A DNA stretch of 64,000 nucleotides, taken from Halobacterium noricense. GTDB lineage: Archaea; Halobacteriota; Halobacteria; Halobacteriales; Halobacteriaceae. The position numbers and the translations under genes are program-made. The notes under the pieces were generated by a model that was not told the DNA's origin, did no database searches, and saw nothing but the letters and a program-made list of their open reading frames with translations. The stretch's first letter is position 1; each line of letters begins with the position of its first letter. Location: assembly GCF_021233435.1 (NCBI RefSeq), contig NZ_CP089468.1, positions 1,550,001-1,614,000 of the forward strand. Reading direction: 5' to 3'. Of this stretch, positions 42,336-53,226 are shown piece after piece.

Positions 42336-43744
42336 TATTTCTCCCCCAGATATTCGTTAGTGTGTTCAGCCGCCAACTTCCCGTACACTGCGGCATTCTG
42401 GAGGCCAGTCCCACCGGGGTAATTCTCGTAGAACAAGCCACCGGTTGTGTTGCCTGCAACATATAGGCCAGGGATGGGACGGCCGACCGTATCAATAGCA
42501 CGTCCGTTGGTATCGGTTTCGATGCCACCGAAGCCAAACGTGATACCGCCAGTGACGCTGTAGCCATAGTACGGCGGTTCGTCGATCGGAAGAGCCCAAT
42601 TCGACTTGTTGAGATCAAGCCCTTCCGTACTATTCCCATCAAGGCTATCAGGATCGAACTCACCCGGGTCACAGGCTTTATTGAACTCTGTGACCGTCTC
42701 TTCTCCTTGTTCGGGATTTTCACAGCCTAGTTTATTGAGGAGTTCCTCGACGCTGTCAGCCTCTGCTCGCTCACCCGGGCCGGTGGCACGCATGAGATCC
42801 TTCAACGGTTCGTCCACGACGATGTATGCTGTATGCCCGGGTTGTTCAAAGATAATACGTCCGAGTTTTGCGTACGTATGCGCGCGAGCGTCCTCCCCCT
42901 CGTCGAAGAACCGTTCGCCGTTATTGTTAATCAGGAGTCCGTATTGATACCCGTCGACACGGTTTGCACCACCTTCGACATCAGGTGATTCACTATCAAT
43001 AAGTGCCATGTGTGCACCGCCCCACTGGCCAACGGGATTACCGCCCGCATCCTCGACCATTTCGATGGCTTCACCAGTATTATATCGACTACCACGGACC
43101 TTCATCGCGTCGTAGTCACTACCATAATACTTCGTACGCTTCTCCGGGCTGGATTCGTAGCCGCCAGCACCAACGATAACGGCATCAGCCTGGTATTCAA
43201 CAGGACCGTCATCAGTCCGGGCCCGCACACCGGAAACTTGACCATCGTCGTCGAAGATGAGTTCGCGGGCCTCGTTCTTGTAATAGAACGTTGCGCCGTC
43301 CTCCTCGGCAGCCTCAACGAGATCAGCAACGAGTTCCTCCCCTTCGAAGAATGTCCGGGCAACAGTGTATCCGACGTTCAGGGGTTCCATATCCCACGAG
43401 ACGCCACGCTCGGTGAGCCACTCAACGGTTTGACCTGCATTATCTACGAGCGTGCGTACGAGGTCGGGGTCAGCCCGCCCCTCCGTCTGCTTCATGATGT
43501 CGTCATAAAACTCATCCGCAGTGTAGTCCGAAATTGCGAATTCGTAACCGTATTCCTCCAGATCAGCATCTGCGGATGGAACACGGAACGACTCGCTGAA
43601 TCGTGTGTGGCCACCACGACGCTCTTTCGGGGATTTCTCCAATACCCCGACATCGAACCCTAATTGCGCAGCACGGTTTGATGCAGAGAGACCAGCCATT
43701 CCACAACCCACGACAATTACATCGTGATTGTTGATGATTCGCAT
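42335..43744 (-). CDS. TcuA-like FAD-dependent dehydrogenase
   Basis: A 469-residue flavoprotein of the succinate-dehydrogenase/fumarate-reductase superfamily. FAD-binding [20 protein letters not shown] and [14 protein letters not shown] at the start, [13 protein letters not shown] in the middle, and [20 protein letters not shown] with [11 protein letters not shown] at the end match the tricarballylate dehydrogenase (TcuA) plan. It would oxidise a saturated tri- or dicarboxylate to the enoate used by PrpF. It is the first gene of a minus-strand pair, divergent from the transporter operon. Confidence 0.87.
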   Translation of the reverse strand: MRIINNHDVIVVGCGMAGLSASNRAAQLGFDVGVLEKSPKERRGGHTRFSESFRVPSADADLEEYGYEFAISDYTADEFYDDIMKQTEGRADPDLVRTLVDNAGQTVEWLTERGVSWDMEPLNVGYTVARTFFEGEELVADLVEAAEEDGATFYYKNEARELIFDDDGQVSGVRARTDDGPVEYQADAVIVGAGGYESSPEKRTKYYGSDYDAMKVRGSRYNTGEAIEMVEDAGGNPVGQWGGAHMALIDSESPDVEGGANRVDGYQYGLLINNNGERFFDEGEDARAHTYAKLGRIIFEQPGHTAYIVVDEPLKDLMRATGPGERAEADSVEELLNKLGCENPEQGEETVTEFNKACDPGEFDPDSLDGNSTEGLDLNKSNWALPIDEPPYYGYSVTGGITFGFGGIETDTNGRAIDTVGRPIPGLYVAGNTTGGLFYENYPGGTGLQNAAVYGKLAAEHTNEYLGEK

Positions 43745-43859
43745 TGCTCAATTGTACCAGACTAACTTGGTGCACATATTTGTTTCGTAGCTCACTCAAG
43801 CTTGCGGGAACCTAACCTGTCGAAGTGTGCCTGTAATAAAGAGGAAGGGAATGATCCGC

Positions 43860-44185
43860 ACGCTCAGGCGTTTCCGTAAATGTTGTACGATGCGCGAATA
43901 CGCGTGTCCAACATATCGGGCTCGTGGCTGATCGGGACGTGAACTCCGCTGCGAACGTACTCAAGCGTGATCAGAACAACTATGAGTAGTTCACTCCGAA
44001 GCAGCGCCTGCGTCGACTGCGATCGCTACGTCCGTCACCGAAGGACGTCCTTCGCTGTGGTGGAAGCAAGTTGCGTCGTTGAGTCAGGAAGCCGCACCCT
44101 TAACGAACCCATAGTGAGTCGGGTGCCGTAGTTTACAGTGGTACTAGCGAAGCCCCCTGGCTTTAGCTGTGGGTAGCTGGCGTGC
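43860..44185 (+). pseudogene. TnpB (IS1341-type) C-terminal relic with right end
   Basis: A plus-strand frame around 43925-43985 reads GLVADRDVNSAANVLKRDQN NYE then stops, the conserved end of haloarchaeal TnpB proteins; the zinc-finger part before it is broken. Further on, GAAGCCCCCTGGCTTTAGCT (44143-44162) is a hairpin of IS200/IS605 right-end type. The relic fills the divergent promoter space between the TcuA-like gene and the M29-like paralogue 2. Confidence 0.72.
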
Positions 44186-44298
44186 GGTATCGGGTGAAGT
44201 GGCGATTTCCGTGGTTGTAGACCTGCAACTGTTTGGGGGTTGCGTGAACGTGGAGGAGGGCATCAATAATGATGGTGAATCTTGGCACGGTAAGTAAT

Positions 44299-44308
44299 GT
44301 ATAAATGT
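44299..44308 (+). promoter_or_regulatory. TATA box of the M29-like/Tct unit
   Basis: GTATAAATGT lies about 30 nt above ATG 44333. Confidence 0.55.
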
Positions 44309-44332
44309 ATGTGACGATTCGACGAATACGAT

Positions 44333-45310
44333 ATGGACTCTGTTCAAGAGATGAAGGGTGCCAGTATCGTTGTGGAAACCTGTGCTGCCGTTGAACCTGG
44401 CGAGGATGTACTCGTCGTTACGGACTGGAAGGTTGCGGACGTGGCTGAGCGTGTCGCCGCCGCTGCTAATGAACGTGACGCGAACGTCACAATGACGATG
44501 ATGGACCCACGGGAGTATGACGGTAATGAGCCGGAGGAAACTGTTGCCGCTGCAATGATGGAAGCAGACGTCATCATCACGCCGGTCCACCGGTCAATTA
44601 CACACTCCAGTGCCGTCGCCGCTGCGAAAGACGAGGGTGCTCGCGTCGTTAGCATGGTGAAGTTCACCGGTGAACAGCTCGTCCGTGGTGGACTGTATGC
44701 TGACTACGAAGGAATGCGTCCGTATTGTGAAGAGATGGCGGAAAAGTTTTCTGAGGCCAGTGAAGCTCGAATTACCTCCCCCCAGGGAACAGACGTCACT
44801 GTCGGTCTTGAAGGTCGAGACGGAAATGCGCACCCTGGCATCGCTGATGAGCCCGGTGAATTCACCGCACTCGTTCATATTGAGGCAAATATCGCGCCAG
44901 TTGAGGGTACGACAAACGGGACGGTCGTGTTCGACGGCGCAATCCCGAACCTCGATATTGGCGTCTTAGAGTCTCCGGTAGAAATGGAAATCGAGGATGG
45001 ATCGGTCACTTCGGTTGAAGGTGGAGCCGAAGCACAGCGTATCGCTGATGTTTGGGAAGAACATGATGACCCGGCAGTTTACAACATCGCGCAACTTGCA
45101 GTCGGCATGAATCCTGAGTGCCCTGAATTCAACGGATGGTTCTCGAATGATCATGGCCGGTATGGAAACGTTCATTTCGGAATCGGAACGAGCAGCAACC
45201 TCGGTGGGACGACTCGTGCCCCCGTTCACTTCGACGCGATGATGGCTGAACCTACACTTGAACTTGATGGTGAAGTCGTCCTTGATGACGGCGAATTCAC
45301 GTTTTTCTAG
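44333..45310 (+). CDS. M29 aminopeptidase/NicX-like metalloprotein, paralogue 2
   Basis: A 325-residue paralogue of 40115-41101. It keeps the same putative metal residues, GNVHFGIGTSSNLGGTT followed by VHFDAM with the same 18-residue His-to-His spacing, and EGTTNGTVVFDG and GSVTSVEGGAEAQR. The two copies flank the TcuA/PrpF and Tct genes, one on each strand, so both likely work in the same pathway, perhaps as two subunits or on successive substrates. Transcribed towards the Tct transporter genes. Confidence 0.8.
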   Translation: MDSVQEMKGASIVVETCAAVEPGEDVLVVTDWKVADVAERVAAAANERDANVTMTMMDPREYDGNEPEETVAAAMMEADVIITPVHRSITHSSAVAAAKDEGARVVSMVKFTGEQLVRGGLYADYEGMRPYCEEMAEKFSEASEARITSPQGTDVTVGLEGRDGNAHPGIADEPGEFTALVHIEANIAPVEGTTNGTVVFDGAIPNLDIGVLESPVEMEIEDGSVTSVEGGAEAQRIADVWEEHDDPAVYNIAQLAVGMNPECPEFNGWFSNDHGRYGNVHFGIGTSSNLGGTTRAPVHFDAMMAEPTLELDGEVVLDDGEFTFF

Positions 45311-45435
45311 GGCCCTTATTGCCTTCCCCCCGCATTTTCTTTCCTCCAACAGCTATAAATAGTACCTTGTTTCGGGCTGAAACATCATCCACATTCCATA
45401 ACATTCATAGTTAATCACTGTCAGGGTGCAGTTGC

Positions 45436-46470
45436 ATGCCAAGTGAAGGCAATAGGCACTCGGTAGATCGGCGATCGTTCCTTAAATACTCCGGAGCAGC
45501 ATCGGTAGCTGCTCTGTCCGGCCTAGCCGGCTGTTCTGGCGGGGGCGACTCTGGGGATGACTCCTATCCATCTGGTGACCTCCGATATATCGTCCCGTTC
45601 TCGGAAGGTGGGGGTACGGACACCTACGCCCGTCAGATCATCCCTGAGATGGGTAACGAACTCGGCGTTAATATCGCAATCGAGAACCTTCCCGGGGCAG
45701 CGTCCCTTCGTGGCACCGGCCAGCTCTACAACTCCGACTCGGACGGCAGTACGTTCGGCGGATTCAATCCGCCATCAACGCCAGTCTCTGCGATGGTCAA
45801 CCCACCAGAGTTCGACCTCCAAGATCTGGTTGGTGTTGGCGCGTACGCACGTACACCCTTCGTCATCGTCTCGAACCCCAAATACGAAATTGAGAACATG
45901 AATGACCTGCTCAGCCGCTACCAGAGCGGGGAACTCACCACCTTCGGCGGGAAAGAGCGAGGTGGCGTGGACCACGTTCTCGCTCTCTTGATGAAGGGGA
46001 ACTCCGAGTACAACCTTTCCTTTGAGCAGTACGTCGGATATGCAGGGTCTGGGCCTGCAGTGCAGGCAGTTATCTCCGATGAAATCCCGGCATCGATTAG
46101 TACGGACACCGCCGCCGCAGCCGCTGCTTCTGACAACAGTGTCAACACTGTTGCGTGTCTTTCCAGCGAGGGTACCAGTGTCTTCCCGGACCTCCAGTCC
46201 GTCACTGACGAGGGCCTCCCGAACATCGACTACCTTGGTCAACTTCGTCGGGGAATGTTCCTGCCTCCCGAGACGCCAGATAATGTTGTTGAGACGCTCA
46301 GTGGCGCGCTCGAGACGGCTCTCCAGACCGACCGCGTTCAAGAGTGGTCCGAAAACACCGGGAACGTTATCGAGTACGGCCCGCCTGAGGCGGCTGAGAA
46401 CGCTGTTGCGAACGCCTTCGAAAAAGTCCCGAAAAACGTCGATCTTGAGGCCATCCGAAACTCCAACTAA
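45436..46470 (+). CDS. tctC: Tripartite tricarboxylate transporter substrate-binding protein (TctC)
   Basis: A 344-residue extracytoplasmic binding protein. The Tat signal RRSFLKYSGAASVAALSGLA ends in the lipobox LAGC, so it is exported folded and anchored by lipid. The mature part has RYIVPFSEGGGTDTYARQI and the GRGT-like loop of the TctC/BugD family (LPGAASLRGTGQLYN), then PDNVVETLSGALE. It captures a carboxylate for TctAB. A TATA-like CTATAAATAG (45352-45361) lies upstream with a leader of about 50 nt. Confidence 0.93.
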   Translation: MPSEGNRHSVDRRSFLKYSGAASVAALSGLAGCSGGGDSGDDSYPSGDLRYIVPFSEGGGTDTYARQIIPEMGNELGVNIAIENLPGAASLRGTGQLYNSDSDGSTFGGFNPPSTPVSAMVNPPEFDLQDLVGVGAYARTPFVIVSNPKYEIENMNDLLSRYQSGELTTFGGKERGGVDHVLALLMKGNSEYNLSFEQYVGYAGSGPAVQAVISDEIPASISTDTAAAAAASDNSVNTVACLSSEGTSVFPDLQSVTDEGLPNIDYLGQLRRGMFLPPETPDNVVETLSGALETALQTDRVQEWSENTGNVIEYGPPEAAENAVANAFEKVPKNVDLEAIRNSN

Positions 46471-46579
46471 ACCCAGGTCCTCCCCCTACTAGGAACGCCC
46501 TCGTAGGTACTGGGGGAAGCATAATGTTTAGTACGTAGTTTCATAAAATACACTTACACCCGATGTATTGGTGTCCATA

Positions 46580-47170
46580 ATGACCGTACAAGAATTGTAT
46601 CAGCACCTCGTCGAAGACGTTATAGATCCTGAAAAGGCACTGCTAACCGTAATGACAATCATGTCAGGATACATGCTCTGGGGAACTACGCAGTTCGACA
46701 TTACTAGCGCCGCTCGATTCCCCAGACTTACCGCATCAGTGGTTTTTATTGGGTCAATCCTTCTCCTGGCCCGAGAATACCTCCCGGACCCAATTGAGCA
46801 AGCAATTGTTAGCGAGGGAGCAGCGTTCGAAGCAGACGAAGAGTTCACCGAGCGCAAAGAAGAAATGGAGGAGGAAATTGCCGCTGAAGCCGAAGGCGGG
46901 GTCTCTGCGGTCGACAGGCCCATACATGACTCGATGTTCACAGCGCTCGCGGTCATCGGCTATGCGCTAATGGGCTACGCAATTGGGCTCCTCTGGGCTA
47001 CACCGCTGTTCGTTATCACCTACGCGCGTTGGTTCCGTATTGACCCACTTCGGACAGTTGTCTTGGCAGTAATCGGTTTCGCCATCGCGTACAGCTTCAT
47101 GGTCGTCCTCAACGTGCCAATAGATGCTGGTAAAGTCGTCCTTACCGGAGGTGCACCATGGCTGCCATAG
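46580..47170 (+). CDS. tctB: TctB small membrane subunit
   Basis: A 196-residue membrane protein with four hydrophobic segments, two before and two after a charged stretch (EEFTERKEEMEEEIAAEAEG). This is the TctB plan, somewhat longer than usual because of that loop. I begin at ATG 46580 (MTVQELYQHL); an in-frame TTG at 46568 is less likely. Its 3' end overlaps tctA by 13 bases. Confidence 0.88.
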   Translation: MTVQELYQHLVEDVIDPEKALLTVMTIMSGYMLWGTTQFDITSAARFPRLTASVVFIGSILLLAREYLPDPIEQAIVSEGAAFEADEEFTERKEEMEEEIAAEAEGGVSAVDRPIHDSMFTALAVIGYALMGYAIGLLWATPLFVITYARWFRIDPLRTVVLAVIGFAIAYSFMVVLNVPIDAGKVVLTGGAPWLP

Positions 47171-48651
47171 TCGGTCCACTTACAGAGGCTGCTTCCACGC
47201 TCCTCTCGTGGCCAACGCCGCTCTGGGTAGTCGTGGGGCTTATCCTCGGCATGATCGCCGGGGCCCTCCCTGGTGTCGGTTCCTCACTTGGGATGGCGAT
47301 TGTCCTCCCTCTCACGCTCCCACTTAGTCCAATAAGTGCTCTCGTCCTTCTCGTGAGTATGTACAGCGGGGCGATGTACGGCGGCAGTATCGCTGCCATT
47401 CTCGTGAATGTTCCGGGGACAGGTGCTGCAGCCGCAACAACGTTCGACGGTTATCCGATGTCGAAGGATGGACGGGCAGTAGAGGCTCTAACAATCTCTG
47501 CGACGTCCTCCGCACTCGGTGGGTTCCTTACTGTACTCACGCTTATTGCAATTTCACCGATCCTCATCGAGGCCGTCCTCTTGTTTGGGACGCCCGAGTA
47601 TTTCTTGATGGCTGTCCTGGGCCTCTCGATGATCGGCGTTGTTGCTCGCGGGTCGGTCATCAAGGCAATTGTTGCTGGCGCATTCGGCATGCTGCTGACT
47701 ACAATCGGTATTGCACCGAATTCTCCTGAGCTCCGATACACGTTCGGCTCCCTGTCACTATATGACGGGATCGACTTCATCGCAGCACTTATCGGTATGT
47801 TCGCAATCGCCGAGATGATCAAACTATCCGCCCAACGGGGCGGTATTGCCGAGACTGGCATCGAGCTTGGCGGGAACGTTCTTGACGGCGTTCGAACGGT
47901 GCTCAGTCGTCCGGTTACGATGATTAAGTCCAGCTTTATCGGGATGTTTATTGGTGCCGTCCCTGGTTCGGGTGCTACCGTCTCGAACTTCATCTCGTAC
48001 GGTGAAGCCATGCGGAGTTCCGATAATCCGGATGACTTCGGCAGCGGTGAACCGGACGGCGTGATTGCCGCGGAAGCTTCCAACAACGGGACAGTCGGTG
48101 GCTCTCTCATCCCGACAATCTCATTCGGAATCCCTGGAAGCGGCTCGACTGCGGTTCTCCTGGGTGGCCTACTGATGCACGGTCTGCGTCCCGGTCCGCA
48201 GCTGTTCGAAGCTGAGCTTGCGACGACCTACACCTTCATGCTCGCACTTCTGGTTGGAAACCTCTTCATCCTGTTCGTGGGTGTAACTCTCGTCACTCGT
48301 CTCGGCGTACTCACGCAGATTGACACGCACTACATCGTCCCGACTGTCATCGTGCTGTCGATGATTGGTGGATACACCCTCCGTACGAATTGGATGGACG
48401 TCGCGACGGTTGTCGGTCTCGGCGTATTTGGCTACCTCATGGTCAAGTACAACTACTCAGTTATCGCATTTGTTCTCGGGGTTGTACTCGGGCCAATCGC
48501 AGAAGAGAATCTCATCCGGTCACTGCAGCTATCCGGTGGCTCCTATTCGATCTTCGTGACGAAGCCACTTTCGTTGCTCATCGTGGCCGCGATTCTCGTC
48601 ATCCTGTTCGGGCCGGTTGTCAAGCCACGCCTAGAACGGCTAATATCTTAA
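47158..48651 (+). CDS. tctA: TctA large membrane subunit
   Basis: A 497-residue protein with about 11-12 helices. Family motifs GALPGVGSSLGMAIVLPLTL, YGGSIAAILVNVPGTGAAAA, GAVPGSGATVSNFISYGEA and GIPGSGSTAVLLGGLLMHGL are complete. It forms the sodium- or proton-driven pore of the tripartite tricarboxylate transporter with TctB. Overlap with tctB indicates coupled translation. Confidence 0.95.
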   Translation: MAAIVGPLTEAASTLLSWPTPLWVVVGLILGMIAGALPGVGSSLGMAIVLPLTLPLSPISALVLLVSMYSGAMYGGSIAAILVNVPGTGAAAATTFDGYPMSKDGRAVEALTISATSSALGGFLTVLTLIAISPILIEAVLLFGTPEYFLMAVLGLSMIGVVARGSVIKAIVAGAFGMLLTTIGIAPNSPELRYTFGSLSLYDGIDFIAALIGMFAIAEMIKLSAQRGGIAETGIELGGNVLDGVRTVLSRPVTMIKSSFIGMFIGAVPGSGATVSNFISYGEAMRSSDNPDDFGSGEPDGVIAAEASNNGTVGGSLIPTISFGIPGSGSTAVLLGGLLMHGLRPGPQLFEAELATTYTFMLALLVGNLFILFVGVTLVTRLGVLTQIDTHYIVPTVIVLSMIGGYTLRTNWMDVATVVGLGVFGYLMVKYNYSVIAFVLGVVLGPIAEENLIRSLQLSGGSYSIFVTKPLSLLIVAAILVILFGPVVKPRLERLIS

Positions 48652-48704
48652 CACCCCGTCATAGTCCTCCACGTAATTTTCATCGGAACATACAACGAAC
48701 ATTC

Positions 48705-50153
48705 ATGGAAAATAGCACTAACGGTAGCGACGGAGAACGCCTCGATGCTCTTATCCAGATTAGTGGAGTGGCAACTGCCATCGCAGTTATTCTCTGGAGC
48801 CACTTCACACAGCCGCCGATGGGACTCACTCCCGAAATGCAAAGTGTTCTCGCAGTCTTCGCATTTTCACTCGTTCTCTGGCTCAGTAAGGCGGTCCCTT
48901 ACGTTGTCTCGGCAGTTGTTTCGGTCGTTCTCTTAGTTGCGTTAGGTGGTGTTGAGAGTTTTCAAGCGGCGACGATCGGGTTCGCTTCTTCACTCGTCTT
49001 TTTCCTCTTGTTGTTGTTACTCCTCGGGCAGGCTATCGCTAAGGTGGAACTCGACGCGTGGTTTGCGGCCCGCCTTCTCTCAGCGGGAACGCGGTCTTCG
49101 CGTCCGATTCGATCTCTGTCCAGGCACATGCTTGCCCTCTCGTTCGTTATGCCGTCGGCTGTCGCTCGTGCAGTCACGTTCATCCCAGTTGTTCGACAGA
49201 TAACGGATTCCTACGGACTTGGACACGACAGTGACTTCGAACGAACGTCGTTCCTCGTTCTTGGGCACATAAATCCAATCGCGTCAATGTCACTTATGAC
49301 TGGGGGCGGGATGGCGATCATCACGTCCGAACTCATCCAAAGCGAGATTCGACCAATTACGTGGGTCGAATGGGCGGTTTTGATGATTCCACCAGTTGTG
49401 ATTCTATACAGCCTGGCTGCGTTTACTGCTGAGCGGTTTTATGGCGCCCAGTCTGAACTCGACTTAGCTATCGACGAGGCGGACGACGAACTGCTGCTTT
49501 CCGACGACTCGGAGGCAGCCGCGGACTTCGAATTCACTCGAGACCAGGCTATTGTTGGAGCGGTAATGGTTGCTTCCGTCGGGCTGTGGGTCGTTGGTTC
49601 GTTTATCGGGGTGCCAACGATAGTTCCAGCGGCACTCGCGGTCGGATTCCTATCGCTTCCTGGGATTGACATCATTACAGCCGAGGATATAACCGAAGTG
49701 AGTTGGGGGATCCTCTTCGTCATCGGGACGATGTTTTCCATCCTCGATGCGATGGAAACTTCCGGAACTCTCACCTACATCGTGGATTCGATAACCGCTA
49801 TCATCCCATTTGCGTCCCTTACTCACTGGCAAATAATCGCAGTCCTTCTCGCGCTCGCTGTCTTCATCCGGATATTCTTCTCAACCGCATCAGCAGCTAT
49901 CATCGTCGTTCTTCCGATCATTCTACAGTTCGGCGAATCACTCGGTGTAAACCAGCTCTATCTCGCATTTTCAGTGCTATTGATTGTTGGCTCGACAACA
50001 ATACTCCCGTTCAACACAACGTCAGTTCTACTCTCATTCGACCGCGGCCCCCTCTCAAACAGTGACGTTGCCGCGTTTGGACTGGTGACGATGGTTTATG
50101 CTGTCTTCGTCATCATCTTCGCGTGGACCGTTTACTGGCCTCTGTTTATCTGA
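48705..50153 (+). CDS. DASS/SLC13-family anion symporter
   Basis: A 482-residue membrane protein of the divalent-anion:sodium symporter family, with about 11 helices. Recognisable parts are LTPEMQSVLAVFAFSLVLWL, HINPIASMSLMTGGGMAIIT (substrate/sodium hairpin region), and the late second hairpin GSTTILPFNTTSVLLSFDRG. It probably carries di- or tricarboxylates and may take the same substrate as Tct with different affinity. I start at ATG 48705 (MENSTNGSDG), 53 bp after tctA; the upstream frame is the antisense-like tail of tctA. Confidence 0.87.
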   Translation: MENSTNGSDGERLDALIQISGVATAIAVILWSHFTQPPMGLTPEMQSVLAVFAFSLVLWLSKAVPYVVSAVVSVVLLVALGGVESFQAATIGFASSLVFFLLLLLLLGQAIAKVELDAWFAARLLSAGTRSSRPIRSLSRHMLALSFVMPSAVARAVTFIPVVRQITDSYGLGHDSDFERTSFLVLGHINPIASMSLMTGGGMAIITSELIQSEIRPITWVEWAVLMIPPVVILYSLAAFTAERFYGAQSELDLAIDEADDELLLSDDSEAAADFEFTRDQAIVGAVMVASVGLWVVGSFIGVPTIVPAALAVGFLSLPGIDIITAEDITEVSWGILFVIGTMFSILDAMETSGTLTYIVDSITAIIPFASLTHWQIIAVLLALAVFIRIFFSTASAAIIVVLPIILQFGESLGVNQLYLAFSVLLIVGSTTILPFNTTSVLLSFDRGPLSNSDVAAFGLVTMVYAVFVIIFAWTVYWPLFI

Positions 50154-50197
50154 TTTGGGCCATATACTTATTATCTCATGGCCCATCGTACTGAACG

Positions 50198-50626
50198 ATG
50201 CCAGTTATTGTAGCTGTTGACAGAGATCAATCTGTGACAGAACTCGTCACGGAGGGCGCAAAGTTAGCTAATGCTTTCGACGAAGAACTGGAGGTTGTTC
50301 ACGTGATGAAACGCGAAACATTCCGTGAGCTCGAAGAGGAGAGCGTCGAAGAGACCGGGAAAACCGTGAGTTTGGACAACGTTCGTGCCATGGCGCGCGA
50401 AATTTCCTCGGACGCCATCGAGGACGCAGATGTCGATGGAACCGCAGTCGGCCTCGTTGGCAAACCTGCGGATGAAATAGTGAAGTACGCTACAAAACAC
50501 GACGCGTCCTACCTGGTAGTCGGTGGACGAAAGCGATCTGCCGTCGGGAAGGCAATCTTCGGGAGTGTTACGCAATCGATACTGCTTGACGCCGAAAGTC
50601 CGGTCGTTGCAGTCATGGGTGACTAA
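50198..50626 (+). CDS. Universal stress protein (UspA family)
   Basis: A 142-residue UspA-fold protein. The ATP-binding pattern is present at VGGRKRSAVGKAIFGSVTQS (G-2x-G-9x-G-S type). The start MPVIVAVDRDQSVTEL is typical. Haloarchaea often place such genes behind transporters, where they may modulate them. A TATA-like CATATACTTATT at 50161-50172 suggests its own leaderless promoter in addition to readthrough. Confidence 0.93.
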   Translation: MPVIVAVDRDQSVTELVTEGAKLANAFDEELEVVHVMKRETFRELEEESVEETGKTVSLDNVRAMAREISSDAIEDADVDGTAVGLVGKPADEIVKYATKHDASYLVVGGRKRSAVGKAIFGSVTQSILLDAESPVVAVMGD

Positions 50627-50838
50627 TCACCCCTCTGTTCAATCTGTGCAAGCGGTAATCCCTTGATTTATCGCCGCCGTATCCCGCTGCAATCCCGCTC
50701 GTAGAACGTTGGTTTCTCAGTGAAGATGGAAAAAATACGATGGTTGATGCTTCTATTCGTGTTACTGTCCGATAGTCCCGGAACGGTTTACCTGAAAGGC
50801 TGCTATTTTACTGCGTTCGCCGTGACGTTGATACGATT

Positions 50839-52098
<1,260 letters not shown>

Positions 52099-52228
52099 GA
52101 CGAGGTCTTCGAACCCTCGGCTCGCACCGAGGACGTCGAGGATGACACAGTGGTAACAGCGCGGAAACCCACTCCTTTAGCGGTAGGAGGAAGCGCGTAT
52201 GCTCGGTGACTAACGCTGCTCAAGTGGC

Positions 52229-53026
52229 TTAGAAAGCATGGCGATGCCAGCCGCCGTCAATTGGAATTACTGCACCGGTGAGGTAGTCTGCGGCGGGTGA
52301 TGCCACGTACACTGCTGTTCGGGCGAACTCCTCGGGCTGTCCGAGTTCGTCAAGTGCCAGTTCGTCAGTCCGGCGTTCCAACGCTTGTGTCTCCGTAATC
52401 CCTTCACGTTCGGCGAGTGCTTCGATTTTCTCCTCAATACGATTGGACGTCACGCCACGAGGAGCAACACAGTTGACTCGGATGCCATCGTCTCCGTATT
52501 CTTCAGCGAGGACCTTCGAGAGGCCGTATATGCCGGGGCGGAAGACGTTCCCGATGACACCGCTGGCGGACGGTTCGAGCGCAGATGCCGCGACGAGATT
52601 CGTGATCGTCCCTTCTGCTTTTTGGAGTTCTGGAAGGCACTCTTCACACGCGATGATCGTGCTGCGGAGGACGCTCTGATAGCCATTATCGAACTCTTCG
52701 ATTGAAAGGTCAGGAAAGCGCGACGTTTGGGGTCCACCGTGATTCGTGACCAGAATATCAAGGCCGCCAAGTTGATCGATTGCTTCGCGTGAGGCGGTTC
52801 GAATCCCGTCCTCGTCATCAAGATCACAGACGACGTAATCGATGGCGTCTGCTTCACAACCCGTCTCTTGTCGAATCTCCTTGACAGCAGTTGTAAGTCG
52901 GTCCGTATTTCGTGAGGCGATGATAACGGAAGCGCCATCGCGTACGAGTTCTGTCGCAACTGCCTTCCCGAGACCCTGACTTGCTGCTAGGACAAATGCA
53001 CGCTTCTCGGAGAGACCTAAGTCCAT
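52229..53026 (-). CDS. Short-chain dehydrogenase/reductase
   Basis: A 265-residue SDR. NAD(P)-binding LAASQGLGKAVATELVRDGA, the NHGG motif in VTNHGGPQTS, catalytic Ser in NLVAASALEPSAS and the YGLSK Tyr/Lys pair are visible. The end LTGAVIPIDGGWHRHAF is typical. Resembles 3-oxoacyl-ACP reductase-type enzymes; the substrate is not known. It is divergent from the D-2-hydroxyacid dehydrogenase, so the two may share control and act on related hydroxy acids. Confidence 0.92.
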   Translation of the reverse strand: MDLGLSEKRAFVLAASQGLGKAVATELVRDGASVIIASRNTDRLTTAVKEIRQETGCEADAIDYVVCDLDDEDGIRTASREAIDQLGGLDILVTNHGGPQTSRFPDLSIEEFDNGYQSVLRSTIIACEECLPELQKAEGTITNLVAASALEPSASGVIGNVFRPGIYGLSKVLAEEYGDDGIRVNCVAPRGVTSNRIEEKIEALAEREGITETQALERRTDELALDELGQPEEFARTAVYVASPAADYLTGAVIPIDGGWHRHAF

Positions 53027-53194
53027 ACACAGCGTAGAATCCGTGTGTTCAAAAGGCTATGTGGATCTTCGGCCAGATCTCACATGCACACCGACTGTGC
53101 AGGTGAGTGTTCTACCATTTGGACATCGGGATCGTCGTCGTTCACGCTAGGCGAGATATCGTGACGGAATACGTAGAATCGCCGGAAAGAGTTC

Positions 53195-53205
53195 CTATAT
53201 ATGCC
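53195..53205 (+). promoter_or_regulatory. TATA box of the D-2-hydroxyacid dehydrogenase
   Basis: CTATATATGCC lies about 27 nt above ATG 53227, supporting that start. Confidence 0.6.
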
Positions 53206-53226
53206 TCTCCGAAGACGGTTCTGATC

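Noticed and set aside
53107-53226. Longer N-terminus for the D-2-hydroxyacid dehydrogenase
   Set aside because: The extension crosses a clear TATA box and has no family similarity.
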